From assembly GCA_002336105.1 (NCBI GenBank), contig DDEQ01000044.1, positions 70,896 to 134,895 of the forward strand: a stretch of DNA of 64,000 bases. Reading direction: 5' to 3'. Every line of letters starts with the position of its first letter. Position 1 is the stretch's first letter. Source of the stretch: Chthonomonas sp. UBA1950. GTDB taxonomy: Bacteria; Armatimonadota; Fimbriimonadia; Fimbriimonadales; Fimbriimonadaceae. The translations under genes were made by a program, and so were the position numbers. The notes beneath the pieces were generated by a model that saw only the letters and a list, made by a program, of their open reading frames with translations, did not search any database and had not been told where the DNA came from. Shown here one piece after another: positions 1 through 8,503 of this stretch.

Positions 1-741
1 AAATCGAAGGGGAACGTTGTCACACCAGACGAGATGGTTGAGTCTTATGGCGCCGACGCCTTGAGGCTTTATTTGCTCTTCAAAGCTCCCTTTAACGCGG
101 ACATTGAGTGGGAGAACAAGGGTGTCGAGGACCTATCAAAGTTCCTGAGCCGAATCTTCCGAATGGTGGAAGCGATTCTGCCTGTTTACGCCGAAAATTG
201 GCGCGATTTGATTGGTTTTGAGGAACTTAGTCAGACCGCCAAAGAGGTTCGAAGGGCGACGCACCAGACGATTCGAAACGCATCAACCGACATTGAACGA
301 TTCAGTTTCAACACCTATGTTTCTTGGTTGATGAAGTTTGTCAATACACTATCAAAACCAGTCAGTTCAGGGGCTGCAAACGAGGATCGCTCGCTCTCTT
401 TGGCATTAAGCGAAGCCATCGAAGCATTGATCTTGCTGATCGCCCCTGGTGCTCCTCATAGTGCAGACGAACTGTGGTCGTCGCTTGGCAAAGTAGGCTT
501 CACCTATCACGCCGAGTGGCCGAAGTTTGACGAGGAACTGGCCAAAGAAGATGTCTTAACCATTGCCATTCAGGTCGCTGGTAAATTGCGAGACACTGTT
601 GAGGTTCCTGCAGGTGCGAGTGACAAGGAACTAGAAGATGCTGCACTTGCTTCTACTAAGATTCAGGCTCATCTCGAAGGAAAAACTGTCCGAAAGGTCA
701 TCGTGATTCCAGGCAAGTTGGTGAACATTGTCGCAAACTGA
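1..741 (+). CDS. leuS: Leucyl-tRNA synthetase, C-terminal part (5' end outside window)
   Basis: The reading frame is open from base 1 and begins KSKGNVVTPDEMVE, the tail of the class I KMSKS signature that binds the ATP phosphates. The following segment (SYGADALRLYLLFKAP) is the usual join to the helical anticodon-binding domain. The last 65 or so residues (AIQVAGKLRDTVEVPAGAS, then VRKVIVIPGKLVNIVAN) match the small C-terminal domain of bacterial LeuRS. The enzyme charges tRNA-Leu in the cytoplasm. About 247 residues are visible, so roughly two thirds of the protein lies to the left. The stop overlaps the TTG start of the next gene by 14 bp, which suggests co-transcription and coupled translation. 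Confidence 0.96.
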   Translation, partial: KSKGNVVTPDEMVESYGADALRLYLLFKAPFNADIEWENKGVEDLSKFLSRIFRMVEAILPVYAENWRDLIGFEELSQTAKEVRRATHQTIRNASTDIERFSFNTYVSWLMKFVNTLSKPVSSGAANEDRSLSLALSEAIEALILLIAPGAPHSADELWSSLGKVGFTYHAEWPKFDEELAKEDVLTIAIQVAGKLRDTVEVPAGASDKELEDAALASTKIQAHLEGKTVRKVIVIPGKLVNIVAN

Positions 742-1417
742 TCCGGTCACCGAGAGGCGTTCAGCGCCTATTTGGGTGTGGATTGTTGCGGCGATTATTG
801 CACTCGGAGTTGTTTGGGTGATGTCGTCACAAACTTCAAAGAAGTCCGATGGCGAAATCCAGACGGCTCAGGAATACTCAACGGTTTTGGCTGAGGCAGA
901 GAAACTTGCGACACCTGTTTTGAAAAAAGCGGATGTTGGTGAAACACTCAATTCGCAGGAACTTCAGGACATTGCTCAGGCAGAAATTAAGTTCGACCGT
1001 CTGAGCAAGTTTCGCCCTTCAAATAATGGACCGTACTTTATGAGCGGTCGCATTGCTTTTGCTCGTGGGGACAACGCTAAAGCCATCGAGAAACTCCAGC
1101 TCTGCCTAAGCAACACGCCCTCGAACCCAGCACCAGGTTATGAGAAAGTGATGAACTCAATGGCTGGTGATTGTCATTTCATGATCGCCAATATCAAGCT
1201 CAATCAGGGGCAATTTGCCGCTGCCGAACAAGAAGCTAACTTTGCTCTCGAACGAATTCCTGGCTCGTCGGGTTACCTTACTGTCCGCGCGCGGGCATTG
1301 ATCGAGCAGCGAAAACTAAAAGAAGCAAAGGCTGATCTTGAACAGGCGGTGAAGGCTGATGCAAATAACTCTCAAGCAAAATCCCTGCTCAAGTTTATTT
1401 CGTCAGATTCCCGTTAA
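728..1417 (+). CDS. Membrane-anchored TPR-repeat protein
   Basis: This 229-residue protein has a short charged N-terminus, one hydrophobic segment at about residues 15-34 (APIWVWIVAAIIALGVVWVM), then a soluble helical region. Residues 95-125 and 140-215 carry tetratricopeptide-like patterns (FMSGRIAFARGDNAKAIEKL; AAEQEANFALERIPGSSGYL; RALIEQRKLKEAKADLEQAV), so it is probably an anchored scaffold for protein-protein contacts. The TTG start lies inside the end of leuS (14 bp overlap), and no better in-frame start lies downstream before the membrane segment. The 3' end overlaps the convergent ABC ATPase gene by 23 bp. The specific function is unknown. Confidence 0.82.
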   Translation: MSQTDPVTERRSAPIWVWIVAAIIALGVVWVMSSQTSKKSDGEIQTAQEYSTVLAEAEKLATPVLKKADVGETLNSQELQDIAQAEIKFDRLSKFRPSNNGPYFMSGRIAFARGDNAKAIEKLQLCLSNTPSNPAPGYEKVMNSMAGDCHFMIANIKLNQGQFAAAEQEANFALERIPGSSGYLTVRARALIEQRKLKEAKADLEQAVKADANNSQAKSLLKFISSDSR

Positions 1418-2372
1418 GCTCGGACCTAAAGAGCTCTGTTGATCTCCAGCATTCAGATTGATGACCTTCTTCCACGTCGACGAGCGATGGAGATGTGTTG
1501 CAGATTTCAGAAGCAAACGCACATCTCGGGGCGAAAGAGCACCCAACAGGGAGATTGGCGAAGTCTGGCGGCTGTCCGCCGATCGCTTCCAGTCTCGACG
1601 CGCCAGGGTTAGGCAGCGCACTCAGAAGCGCGCGAGTATATGGCATTGCCGGATGTTTCAAGACCTTTTCCGCAGGACCCACTTCGACGATGCGGCCAGC
1701 ATAGAAGACCGCAATCCTTTCCGATACGGAAGCGATTGCTCCGATATCATGTGAAATCATCATGACTGCAGTTCCTTCACGCTCTTGAAGTTGCCTAAGG
1801 AGCCTTAAAATCTGTGCTTGAAGGGTCACATCTAGGGCTGTTGTTGGTTCGTCAGCTATTAGGATTTTTGGCCTGCACGCAAAAGCGATTGCGATAACGA
1901 CACGTTGTCTTTGCCCGCCGCTCATCTGGTGCGGGTACTTTCGAGCGCTACTTTCTGGAGCAGGTACGCCTACCTCGTCGAGCATTTTGACGGCTTCTTT
2001 CCAAGCCTTATCTCGTGAGTATCCGTGGTGAAGTCTTAATACTTCGCCGATTTGGTCTCCGATTTTCATCATCGGGTTGAGGCTTGTAAAAGGATCCTGC
2101 ATGACTAGGCCAATTTGGGCTCCTCTGACTTCCTGATATTGCTTCTCAGGTATGCCTACAAGTTCTCTGCCTTCAAGCTTGATGCTGCCTTGTGTAATTT
2201 TTCCAGGACTCTGCAACATCCCCATCACAGCAAAGCCAGTTTGCGATTTGCCACAACCTGACTCTCCGACTACGCCAAGGGTTTGGCCGGCATCGAGGGA
2301 GAACGTGACGCCGCGCAAAATCTCTGATTTGCCAAATGAGACATGCAGATCGTTAACTTCGAGGACAGGCAT
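1395..2372 (-). CDS. Oligopeptide/dipeptide ABC transporter ATP-binding protein (DppD/OppD family)
   Basis: This 325-residue ABC ATPase carries Walker A GESGCGKS (about 36-43), a Q-loop (MQDPFTSLNP), signature MSGGQRQRV, Walker B ILIADEPTTALD and a switch histidine in MISHDIG. The C-terminal extension has the oligopeptide-transporter HPY pattern (HPAMPYTRALLSALP) and the cysteine-containing tail CSFAPRCAFASEIC typical of DppD/OppD. It would energise uptake of peptides or, as often in this superfamily, oligosaccharides. No permease is next to it. The family 5 solute-binding lipoprotein at 22.8 kb could be a partner, but that is only a guess. It stands alone on the minus strand and converges on the TPR gene. 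Confidence 0.93.
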   Translation of the reverse strand: MPVLEVNDLHVSFGKSEILRGVTFSLDAGQTLGVVGESGCGKSQTGFAVMGMLQSPGKITQGSIKLEGRELVGIPEKQYQEVRGAQIGLVMQDPFTSLNPMMKIGDQIGEVLRLHHGYSRDKAWKEAVKMLDEVGVPAPESSARKYPHQMSGGQRQRVVIAIAFACRPKILIADEPTTALDVTLQAQILRLLRQLQEREGTAVMMISHDIGAIASVSERIAVFYAGRIVEVGPAEKVLKHPAMPYTRALLSALPNPGASRLEAIGGQPPDFANLPVGCSFAPRCAFASEICNTSPSLVDVEEGHQSECWRSTELFRSELNGNLTK

Positions 2373-2649
2373 CGAAACTATTTTGGCTTAATACTTTGCT
2401 GAAGCACCTATAACTAGTAGAAATACCTGTAATTGCCGTATTTTGGAACAATCGGCACGAGAGTTGCTCTAGGATATTAAAGGTGTTTTGAATTAGTTTA
2501 GGTCAAAAATAAAAAAAGATTCAAAATGATCCATTTGAACTCTTTGAAATTTGAGAAACTTGAGTTACTATGAAACACTGTCTAGCACCGGAAACGTTGT
2601 CAAGACTTTTTATTAGCATAGCTACCGCGTTTGGTAGTAGGAGTTAACA

Positions 2650-3534
2650 TTGAATCGCCGAGCATTTACACTTATCGAACTTCTAGTCGTTATCGCTATC
2701 ATTGCGATCCTCGCAGCCATTCTCTTCCCAGTTTTCGCACAGGCAAAAGCAGCCGCTAAAGCAACTGCATCCCTCAGCAATATCAAGCAGACCGGCACTG
2801 CCAGTGCGATCTATCAAGCCGACTTCGATGACACATTTGTTCTCGCTACGTCTGCTTCACAATCTGGTGCACCTGTTGTCTTCGGTTCCATCTACGTTAG
2901 CACCTGGGTATGGCTTCTTCAGCCTTACATGAAGTCTGCTGATCTGATGATTGACCCGCTTGGCCCGAATCTTCAGCAAGTATCTGGTTGGCCCAAAACA
3001 ATCATCGCCAGCCTCAACCCTACATACGGCTACAACTACAACGCTTTGTCTCCTTGGTACTCAGACGGTGGTTCTGCACCTTCAACCTTCCATTCCGTGT
3101 CTGCTACTGCGCCAGCAAATCCTGCCGATACCGTTATGTTCGGTTCAAAGTACAGTACAACCGAATGGTCATACTCCACAGCTGGTTTGACAGGTGTTGC
3201 TTTCTGGGGATCCAATCCTAATGAGTCAGGTCCTCTTCTCAACACGACAATTGATGTGCCTGATTGCTACTCGATCCCTTCCTCTTGTGTTGACAACTGG
3301 GGTACAGGCAGCTGGTCGACCACACTAAAGAATAACGTCGTTGCTGGATCACGAACGGGTGGAAATAGCCGCCGCGCAACTGACAGCATGGTTGTCTCGT
3401 TTACCGACACTCACGCCGGTAAAAAGAAGCCAGGCGCACTTGCTGCTGGAACCAACTTTGTTGACAGTGCATCATTTAATGCTTCGGCGCTCATCGTAAC
3501 AGACAAGTCGAAGTATGTTTGGGACATCGAATAA
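2650..3534 (+). CDS. Type II secretion/type IV pilin-like protein with prepilin N-terminus
   Basis: This 294-residue protein starts with a class III prepilin signal: short basic leader NRR, then AFTLIELLVVIAII with the conserved Glu5 and a long hydrophobic helix to about residue 35. The residue before the cleavage site is Ala instead of the usual Gly. The C-terminal part (FTDTHAGKKKPGAL near 250) resembles the DUF1559-type pseudopilin-like proteins that are abundant in Planctomycetes and Armatimonadota, although the usual DGH is DTH here. The start is TTG at 2650; an AGGAG box at 2639-2643 supports it, and no ATG precedes the leader. It probably localises to the envelope. The small lipoprotein gene follows after 3 bp and probably shares its transcript. 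Confidence 0.88.
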   Translation: MNRRAFTLIELLVVIAIIAILAAILFPVFAQAKAAAKATASLSNIKQTGTASAIYQADFDDTFVLATSASQSGAPVVFGSIYVSTWVWLLQPYMKSADLMIDPLGPNLQQVSGWPKTIIASLNPTYGYNYNALSPWYSDGGSAPSTFHSVSATAPANPADTVMFGSKYSTTEWSYSTAGLTGVAFWGSNPNESGPLLNTTIDVPDCYSIPSSCVDNWGTGSWSTTLKNNVVAGSRTGGNSRRATDSMVVSFTDTHAGKKKPGALAAGTNFVDSASFNASALIVTDKSKYVWDIE

Positions 3535-3537
3535 TTC

Positions 3538-3765
3538 ATGACTAAGATTCTCTCTCTCACAATAATGTTCGTGGCATTGCTATGTATCGGTTGCTCTGGT
3601 GGTAGCTCGGAGAGCAGTTCTTCTGCGACGCCTAGCACAGAGACCGTCAAAGCTGCTCCGAAGGCTAGTGGCCAACCTGGCGCTCAAGCTGGAGCCATGG
3701 AAGCTAAGCCGCTTATCAGTGAAAGCGAAGCTAATAGTCACGTTGGATCGAAGAGCGGCAACTAA
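3538..3765 (+). CDS. Small lipoprotein of unknown function
   Basis: The 75-residue product has a classical lipoprotein signal: MTK, a hydrophobic core LSLTIMFVALLCIG, and Cys19 (or Cys16) as the likely lipidation site. The mature part is low complexity, rich in Ser, Ala and Pro (GGSSESSSSATPSTE), and looks disordered. It starts 3 bp after the prepilin-like gene and ends shortly before a strong hairpin, so the two probably form one transcript. No family is recognised. Confidence 0.75.
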   Translation: MTKILSLTIMFVALLCIGCSGGSSESSSSATPSTETVKAAPKASGQPGAQAGAMEAKPLISESEANSHVGSKSGN

Positions 3766-3787
3766 GCTGTTCAAAGACTAGATCCAG

Positions 3788-3826
3788 AAAGTGGTGTTGT
3801 CTCTAACAGAGGCAACACCACTTTTG
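3788..3826 (+). terminator. Intrinsic terminator after the prepilin/lipoprotein pair
   Basis: A 16-bp stem (3788-3803 with 3809-3824, one G-T pair, loop TAACA) is flanked by A residues on the left and TTTT on the right. It sits 23 bp after the lipoprotein stop. It ends the 2650-3765 transcript and separates it from nuoD. Confidence 0.85.
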
Positions 3827-3930
3827 CGTTTGTCTGGACTAAGGAAAATGAGTTTGCTTAGCAAGCATTCACAGAAAGACTTCTTTGAAACGGGTAACCT
3901 ATTTGGGTTCCATTTTGGGATTTAGGCACC

Positions 3931-5145
3931 ATGTCAAACACCTTCATGCCCTCCACCGAAACAGTTTTTGAGAAAACTGGCGAGAACACGATGATCGTGA
4001 ATATGGGTCCTCAGCACCCATCCACTCACGGCGTTCTTCGAGTTATTTGCGAGCTTGAGGGCGAAACGATCATCAAGTGCAAAAGCGTGATCGGCTACCT
4101 GCATACCGGAATGGAAAAGGAAGCCGAATATCAGCAGTATCAGAAGTGTGTGGTCATGACTGACCGCATGGACTATCTGAACGCAAACGGTAACAACCTT
4201 GCCCACGCACTTGCGGTTGAAAAGCTTCTTGGTTGCGAAATTCCAAAGCGCGCCCAATACATCCGAGTCATTCTTGCCGAACTAAGCCGCCTTGCTTCTC
4301 ACTGTGTTTGGCTTGGAACCCACGGACTTGACCTGGGTGCGATGACCCCGTTCTTCTATATCTTCCAGCAGCGTGAATATATCCTTGATATGTTCGAGAT
4401 GTTTGCTGGCGTACGAATGATGCCGTCTTGGATCGTCCCCGGCGGTTTGCGTGGCGACATCCCCGAGGGCTTTGAGGCGAAGCTCAGAAAGTTTCTCGAC
4501 GAGTTTCCTGCCGAACTTAAGGTTGTTGAGGATTTGCTCGTAGGCAACCCTATTTGGAAGGAGCGCACCTACGATGTCGGTGTTCTGAGCGCAGAGGATT
4601 GTCTTGCACTGGGTTGTAGTGGCCCAATCGCACGAGGCTCCGGTGTTCCTTTCGACCTTCGAAAAGCAACGCCATATAGTTCCTATGAAGATTTTGAATT
4701 CGCAATCCCGGTAGGAAAGCGCGGCGACGTCTATGATCGTTTCCTCGTTCGCATTGCAGAAATGAAAGAGAGCTGCAAGATCATTCAGCAGGCTATCGAC
4801 GGTATGCCTGAGGGTGGTTTCAGAACCTCAGACTTAAAGATTGCTCCTCCGGCCCGACATGAGTTGGATACATCGATGGAAAGCCTTATCCATCACTTCA
4901 AGCTGTGGACGGAGGGCTATCACCCGCCAGTAGGCGAAGCCTACGGCGCAGTTGAGGGAAGTAAAGGCGAACTCGGGTTCTACGTGATTAGCGATGGTTC
5001 AAACCGACCGTATCGTTGGCACGAGCGCCCCTCGTCACTGATGAACTTGAAAGCGCTTGAGGTGCTTGCGGTTGGTCGGTTGATTGCCGACGTCATCGCG
5101 ATCATCGGATCGATCGACATCGTTCTCGGTGAGATTGACCGCTAA
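3931..5145 (+). CDS. nuoD: NADH-quinone oxidoreductase subunit D
   Basis: This 404-residue protein is full length for the 49-kDa subunit of respiratory complex I. Family hallmarks include MGPQHPSTHGVLR (about 26-38), GYLHTGMEKEAE, DRMDYLNA, LSRLASHCVWLGTHGLDLGA and the C-terminal GSIDIVLGEIDR. The subunit sits in the peripheral arm and forms the quinone pocket with NuoB. It usually lies within a nuoA-N operon, but here the neighbours are a lipoprotein gene and a HAD phosphatase, and both flanks have strong terminators, so it appears to be a single-gene unit. The ATG at 3931 gives the normal N-terminus. Confidence 0.97.
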   Translation: MSNTFMPSTETVFEKTGENTMIVNMGPQHPSTHGVLRVICELEGETIIKCKSVIGYLHTGMEKEAEYQQYQKCVVMTDRMDYLNANGNNLAHALAVEKLLGCEIPKRAQYIRVILAELSRLASHCVWLGTHGLDLGAMTPFFYIFQQREYILDMFEMFAGVRMMPSWIVPGGLRGDIPEGFEAKLRKFLDEFPAELKVVEDLLVGNPIWKERTYDVGVLSAEDCLALGCSGPIARGSGVPFDLRKATPYSSYEDFEFAIPVGKRGDVYDRFLVRIAEMKESCKIIQQAIDGMPEGGFRTSDLKIAPPARHELDTSMESLIHHFKLWTEGYHPPVGEAYGAVEGSKGELGFYVISDGSNRPYRWHERPSSLMNLKALEVLAVGRLIADVIAIIGSIDIVLGEIDR

Positions 5146-5164
5146 TCGTTAAACCCACGTAGTG

Positions 5165-5205
5165 AAAGCGGTGAAGGATGTTCGATCCGTCACCGCTTTT
5201 TCTTT
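5165..5205. terminator. Bidirectional intrinsic terminator between nuoD and a HAD gene
   Basis: The arms 5165-5179 and 5185-5199 form 14 base pairs with one mismatch and a 5-nt loop (GTTCG). A run of T with one C follows on the plus strand. It lies between the convergent stops at 5145 and 5206 and would serve nuoD; the A residues before the stem could let it work for the opposite gene too. Confidence 0.85.
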
Positions 5206-5850
5206 TTAGAACACTAGAGGGAGGGCTTCGACAAAGTTGGAGACTGCGCTACTCACCCCAGGGATCGCCAAGGCTTCGTCAGCGTCCAGAACAGTGGTCA
5301 CTACGATGACACGCATTTTAGCGTTGACCCCGCTCTGGATACCAATTGGAGCATCTTCAAAGACGACGCACTCCGCTGGTTCGGCCCCTAGCTTCTTCGC
5401 GCATGTTAGGTAGATCTCTGGATCTGGCTTGCTGTGGGTTACTTCCTGTCCTCCAACAATGGCATCAAAATTAAGTCCCGTTCTACCAAGGATGAACTCA
5501 ATGTTCTCGGGTGGCGCTGATGTTGCAAGTCCCAGTTTAATGCCTGATTCCCTTGCTTTGGACATGAGTTCGACTAATCCTTCGACCGGAGCAACCCGAG
5601 GAGCATATCGTTCTCGATAGATGTTCTCCTTTTCCAAACTGAGAGTTTCGATTTCCTGATCACTTAGTTTTTCTCCAAAGATCAATCTGAAGATTTTTGG
5701 ATTGGTCATTCCGGCAGTCTGGTCATAAAACGCCTTCTCTTCCATGTGAACGCCGTGTCTTGCAAGGAGCTCAAGCCAGCACTCATTGTGAACTCCCATG
5801 TTGTCCACGATCGTCCCGTCCATGTCGAAAAGAAGTGCTTTTATCGCCAT
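5206..5850 (-). CDS. HAD-superfamily hydrolase, beta-phosphoglucomutase-like
   Basis: The 214-residue protein has the full HAD motif set: DMDGT (residues 9-13, nucleophile and acid/base Asp), GLATSAPP (motif II), HSKPDPEIY (motif III Lys) and VVFEDAPIG (motif IV). A helical cap with MGVHNECW follows motif I, as in beta-phosphoglucomutase and sugar-phosphate phosphatases. The likely substrate is a hexose or other sugar phosphate; mutase and phosphatase roles cannot be separated by reading. It lies 51 bp downstream of gmhA on the same strand, so the two probably form an operon in phosphosugar metabolism. It is not an obvious GmhB. Confidence 0.88.
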   Translation of the reverse strand: MAIKALLFDMDGTIVDNMGVHNECWLELLARHGVHMEEKAFYDQTAGMTNPKIFRLIFGEKLSDQEIETLSLEKENIYRERYAPRVAPVEGLVELMSKARESGIKLGLATSAPPENIEFILGRTGLNFDAIVGGQEVTHSKPDPEIYLTCAKKLGAEPAECVVFEDAPIGIQSGVNAKMRVIVVTTVLDADEALAIPGVSSAVSNFVEALPLVF

Positions 5851-5901
5851 CTATTAAAGTTTGGCCAACCAAGCCGTTCGAAATCGTCTAGACAACTGTC
5901 C

Positions 5902-6504
5902 TTAAGCGAGTCCTAACAGCTTCTCGATAAGGCCTACTGTGATGTGAAGAACGATCATATGAAGCTCCTGGATGCGGTCAGACATCGCTCCTGGCGCGAT
6001 GAGCGAATTCTCGGCAAGACCGGACAGCTTACCGCCCGATTTTCCAAGAAGGGCATAGGTCTTCACCGAACACTCGTGTGCCTTTTCCACCGCAAGCACA
6101 AGATTCTGAGAGTTACCAGACGTGCTTAAAAGAATGAGGACATCACCGGGCCGACCATATGCCTCTACCATGCGGCTAAACACGTGGTCGAATCCAAAGT
6201 CATTTGCCGTACAACTCATATGCGATGGGTCAGATAGTGCGATAGCGGCAAGCGGCTTTCGGTCGCCCTTGTACCGACCCGTGAGTTCTTCGGCAAAATG
6301 CATAGCATCGCAAAGACTCCCCCCATTGCCAGCAGTCAGCACCCTTCCGCCGTTCCGAAGAGCGTTGGCACATTCAGTGGCCATTTTCGCGACAAAATCG
6401 TTTGTCTCGGACTTACTCAAAAAGGTCGACAAACAGGATTGCGCCTCTTCTAGCTCTGATTGGCATATTTGACGAGCCTGGTCGAACGTGATCGCGTAAT
6501 CCAT
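5902..6504 (-). CDS. gmhA: Phosphoheptose isomerase (sedoheptulose 7-phosphate isomerase)
   Basis: This 200-residue SIS-domain protein has the GmhA pattern TAGNGGSLCDAMHFAEELTG (about 58-77), then FDHVFSRMVEAYGRPGDVLI, LSTSGNSQN and the C-terminal IQELHMIVLH metal-binding histidine region. GmhA converts sedoheptulose 7-phosphate into heptose 7-phosphate, the first step to ADP-heptose for LPS inner core or S-layer glycans, which points to a diderm envelope. The ATG is followed by DYAITFDQARQICQSEL, a normal N-terminal helix. The HAD gene lies just downstream. Confidence 0.93.
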   Translation of the reverse strand: MDYAITFDQARQICQSELEEAQSCLSTFLSKSETNDFVAKMATECANALRNGGRVLTAGNGGSLCDAMHFAEELTGRYKGDRKPLAAIALSDPSHMSCTANDFGFDHVFSRMVEAYGRPGDVLILLSTSGNSQNLVLAVEKAHECSVKTYALLGKSGGKLSGLAENSLIAPGAMSDRIQELHMIVLHITVGLIEKLLGLA

Positions 6505-6635
6505 ATCAGATTCAAATGTTATCTTAGCTGAGGGGGTTCTGCGTTCAGTCGAACCCTAACTTCGCAACAAGTTCGTTAAAATCTTACGTGTAAGTTCAGA
6601 ACGAATAGATAGGGAGTAATCTGCGCAAAACGGCC

Positions 6636-6898
6636 ATGAAGTACGGCAATGTAGCAAAGATTGAGCGACCCATTAGTCGCCTTGTGATGGGGGTGATTCT
6701 TCTGCCCTAGGATGATCTGGGTAGAGCATTTGCGCTATTGGACGCCTACCGTGAACCGGGTGGAGACTGTGTCGATAACAGTTACGGCCGGCGCTCATCG
6801 GCCCATTTACCGTTTAGCAGGTTCTGGATAACGTAAAAGCCTCTGAGATTGAACTAACCAACGACGAACTTGATTATCTAGAGAACGGTAACCGGTAA
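6636..6898 (+). pseudogene. Remnant of an aldo/keto reductase (stop codon, large internal deletion)
   Basis: From an ATG at 6636 the frame reads MKYGNVAKIERPISRLVMGV, the typical start of a family of aldo/keto reductases. It then meets a TAG at 6708-6710. After that stop the same frame resumes with RAFALLDAYREPGGDCVDNS, the next conserved block (normally AFALLDAYREAGGNCIDTA). Homology then breaks off. In another frame, 6821-6898 reads VLDNVKASEIELTNDELDYL, the C-terminal helix of the same enzymes, ending at TAA. About 80 codons of an expected 320 or so remain, so roughly 700 bp has been lost. This is a decayed gene. It lies just upstream of an intact gene that starts at 6908. Confidence 0.8.
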
Positions 6899-6907
6899 CC
6901 TTAATAT

Positions 6908-7627
6908 ATGGCTAGCGACGACCTACGACGGCTATGGAACCTGGCGCAGATCGATAACGCCTTGAATGAAATTCGAAAGAAGGCAGCCAACCTTGATGTT
7001 GGCCAGCGAATCCAGAAAGAACTGGATTTGCTCAACACGGATTTCAGTGAGAAAAACAAAGTGTCCACTGCTCTGAGCAGTGAGTTGAAAGATCTCGAAC
7101 TGAAACAGAAAACGTTTGAGGACAAGATTTCTAAGTCCGACAAAACCCTGTACGGTGGACAAGTAGTGAACCCGCGAGAGGTTGAAGCACTCAAAGCGGA
7201 GATTGAATCGCTGAAGAAGCAGCGCGATGCCAGTGACGAGCGGATTCTCGAACTTTATGAGTTGGTCCCACCGGCCAAAAAACTTGCTGACGCCGCGGAA
7301 GCGAAGGTCGCAGTCAAGAAAAAGGAACTGTCCGAACGAAGGCAGGTTGCGATCAAAGAGAAAGAGCAACTCGAAAAGTCCTACAAGGAATACGCCACCG
7401 CACGACCAGAGAAGGCAAAGATTGTGTCGCCTACTCTGCTCGCCCGATACGAGGCGATAGCCAAGGGACACGGCGGCATCGGAATGGTTCAGGCACTTAA
7501 GACTGGACACTGTGGTGGATGTGGCATGCATCTGGCCGAACGGACAATGCAGATGCTAAAAGATGAAAAAACTATAACTTGCGAGGCATGTCATCGCATC
7601 CTCTATTGGACCGAAGGACTTGTTTAA
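6908..7627 (+). CDS. Coiled-coil protein with C-terminal C4 zinc ribbon (CT398/DUF164-like)
   Basis: The 239-residue protein is a long, charged, heptad-rich helical region (about 1-185, with LDLLNTDFSEKNKVSTALS and ALKAEIESLKKQRDASDERI), then a zinc ribbon. The ribbon cysteines are CGGCGMHL (about 202) and CEACHRILYW (about 226). This is the architecture of the CT398/zf-RING_7 family, a widespread bacterial protein of poorly defined role, proposed to act as an RNA-binding or secretion-associated scaffold. The ATG at 6908 lies 9 bp after the aldo/keto reductase remnant. A lipoprotein gene follows after 25 bp. Confidence 0.88.
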   Translation: MASDDLRRLWNLAQIDNALNEIRKKAANLDVGQRIQKELDLLNTDFSEKNKVSTALSSELKDLELKQKTFEDKISKSDKTLYGGQVVNPREVEALKAEIESLKKQRDASDERILELYELVPPAKKLADAAEAKVAVKKKELSERRQVAIKEKEQLEKSYKEYATARPEKAKIVSPTLLARYEAIAKGHGGIGMVQALKTGHCGGCGMHLAERTMQMLKDEKTITCEACHRILYWTEGLV

Positions 7628-7652
7628 GTTTACAGACGTCAAGGTAATACAG

Positions 7653-8393
7653 ATGAAGAGAATCGTGTTGCTAGCAGCCGCCCTTATCATGGCTGGCTGT
7701 GCTAAATTTCCGGCCTATTCAGTCTCGTCAACGGCAAGAGTGATCTTCAAAATGAAGGTTGCGGGAAAGATTCGCCACGATTACCTCTATTACTTCGCCT
7801 TTCAGGCTTCCACAGCGTCCAATCCTGACTCGACAACGGGGCCGCTGCCGGTCATTTCTTATCCAGCACAGAACGGTTTTGTGGCGGGCAAGCCTACTCA
7901 CTTTATTCTGTTTAGCTACGATATGAACCCTGTTCAGCCGTTTTCTCTGAACAAGTTTGTGCTTACGACCGCTGGCGATTTCACAACGCCAGATATTTCA
8001 AAATGGAGCAACATCGGGGTTCCAATTAGCTATAGCAGTTACGACCCAGGCACGGACACATCGACTATCCAGTGTGAAATTAGCTTGGATCAGCTAACCG
8101 ATGGTGATGTAACCCTGGCGAACAGTCTGCAATGTCTCCTTGTGAACTTCTTGACGATGAACAAAGTTTCTACAACGACCTATGCTGGACGTGTGATCGA
8201 CGCTCTTGGCGATACTCGGCTTCCGAGCGAAATCAATACCGTTTTCCGGGTGCCACTTACGACGAGTGCGACCTACTCGAATACAACCACTTCGACTTTG
8301 GAGCCAACGGGAGACGTAATTGATCAAAACGGATCGACACTTGAACCTGATCTAGATATCACGGATTGGTCGGTTGAAGTTCGATTGCCATAG
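7653..8393 (+). CDS. Predicted lipoprotein of unknown function
   Basis: I place the start at ATG 7653, giving MKRIVLLAAALIMAGC, a clear lipoprotein signal with Cys16. An earlier in-frame TTG at 7620 would add 11 residues that fit no signal peptide. The mature region (about 230 residues) is rich in Thr, Ser and aromatic residues (HDYLYYFAFQAST, LTTAGDFTTPDISKW), which suggests an extracytoplasmic beta-rich fold. I recognise no enzyme motif. It probably shares a transcript with the zinc-ribbon gene. Confidence 0.75.
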   Translation: MKRIVLLAAALIMAGCAKFPAYSVSSTARVIFKMKVAGKIRHDYLYYFAFQASTASNPDSTTGPLPVISYPAQNGFVAGKPTHFILFSYDMNPVQPFSLNKFVLTTAGDFTTPDISKWSNIGVPISYSSYDPGTDTSTIQCEISLDQLTDGDVTLANSLQCLLVNFLTMNKVSTTTYAGRVIDALGDTRLPSEINTVFRVPLTTSATYSNTTTSTLEPTGDVIDQNGSTLEPDLDITDWSVEVRLP

Positions 8394-8413
8394 AACACTT
8401 GAAGTTGAAGAAA

Positions 8414-8444
8414 AGTATAGTTATCAACGTAATAGTGTAGTTAT
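8414..8444. repeat. Direct repeat, two 11-bp half sites 20 bp apart
   Basis: AGTATAGTTAT (8414-8424) and AGTGTAGTTAT (8434-8444) differ at one base and begin exactly 20 bp apart, about two helical turns. They lie in the AT-rich gap upstream of the glycosyltransferase start at 8504. This spacing would suit a regulator dimer or tandem sites, but no binding protein can be named. Confidence 0.35.
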
Positions 8445-8503
8445 AAGAATCGTTTGGTTTGTCGTTTATGATCGCTAACAATACACGGGATTGGAGTACA
8501 TAG

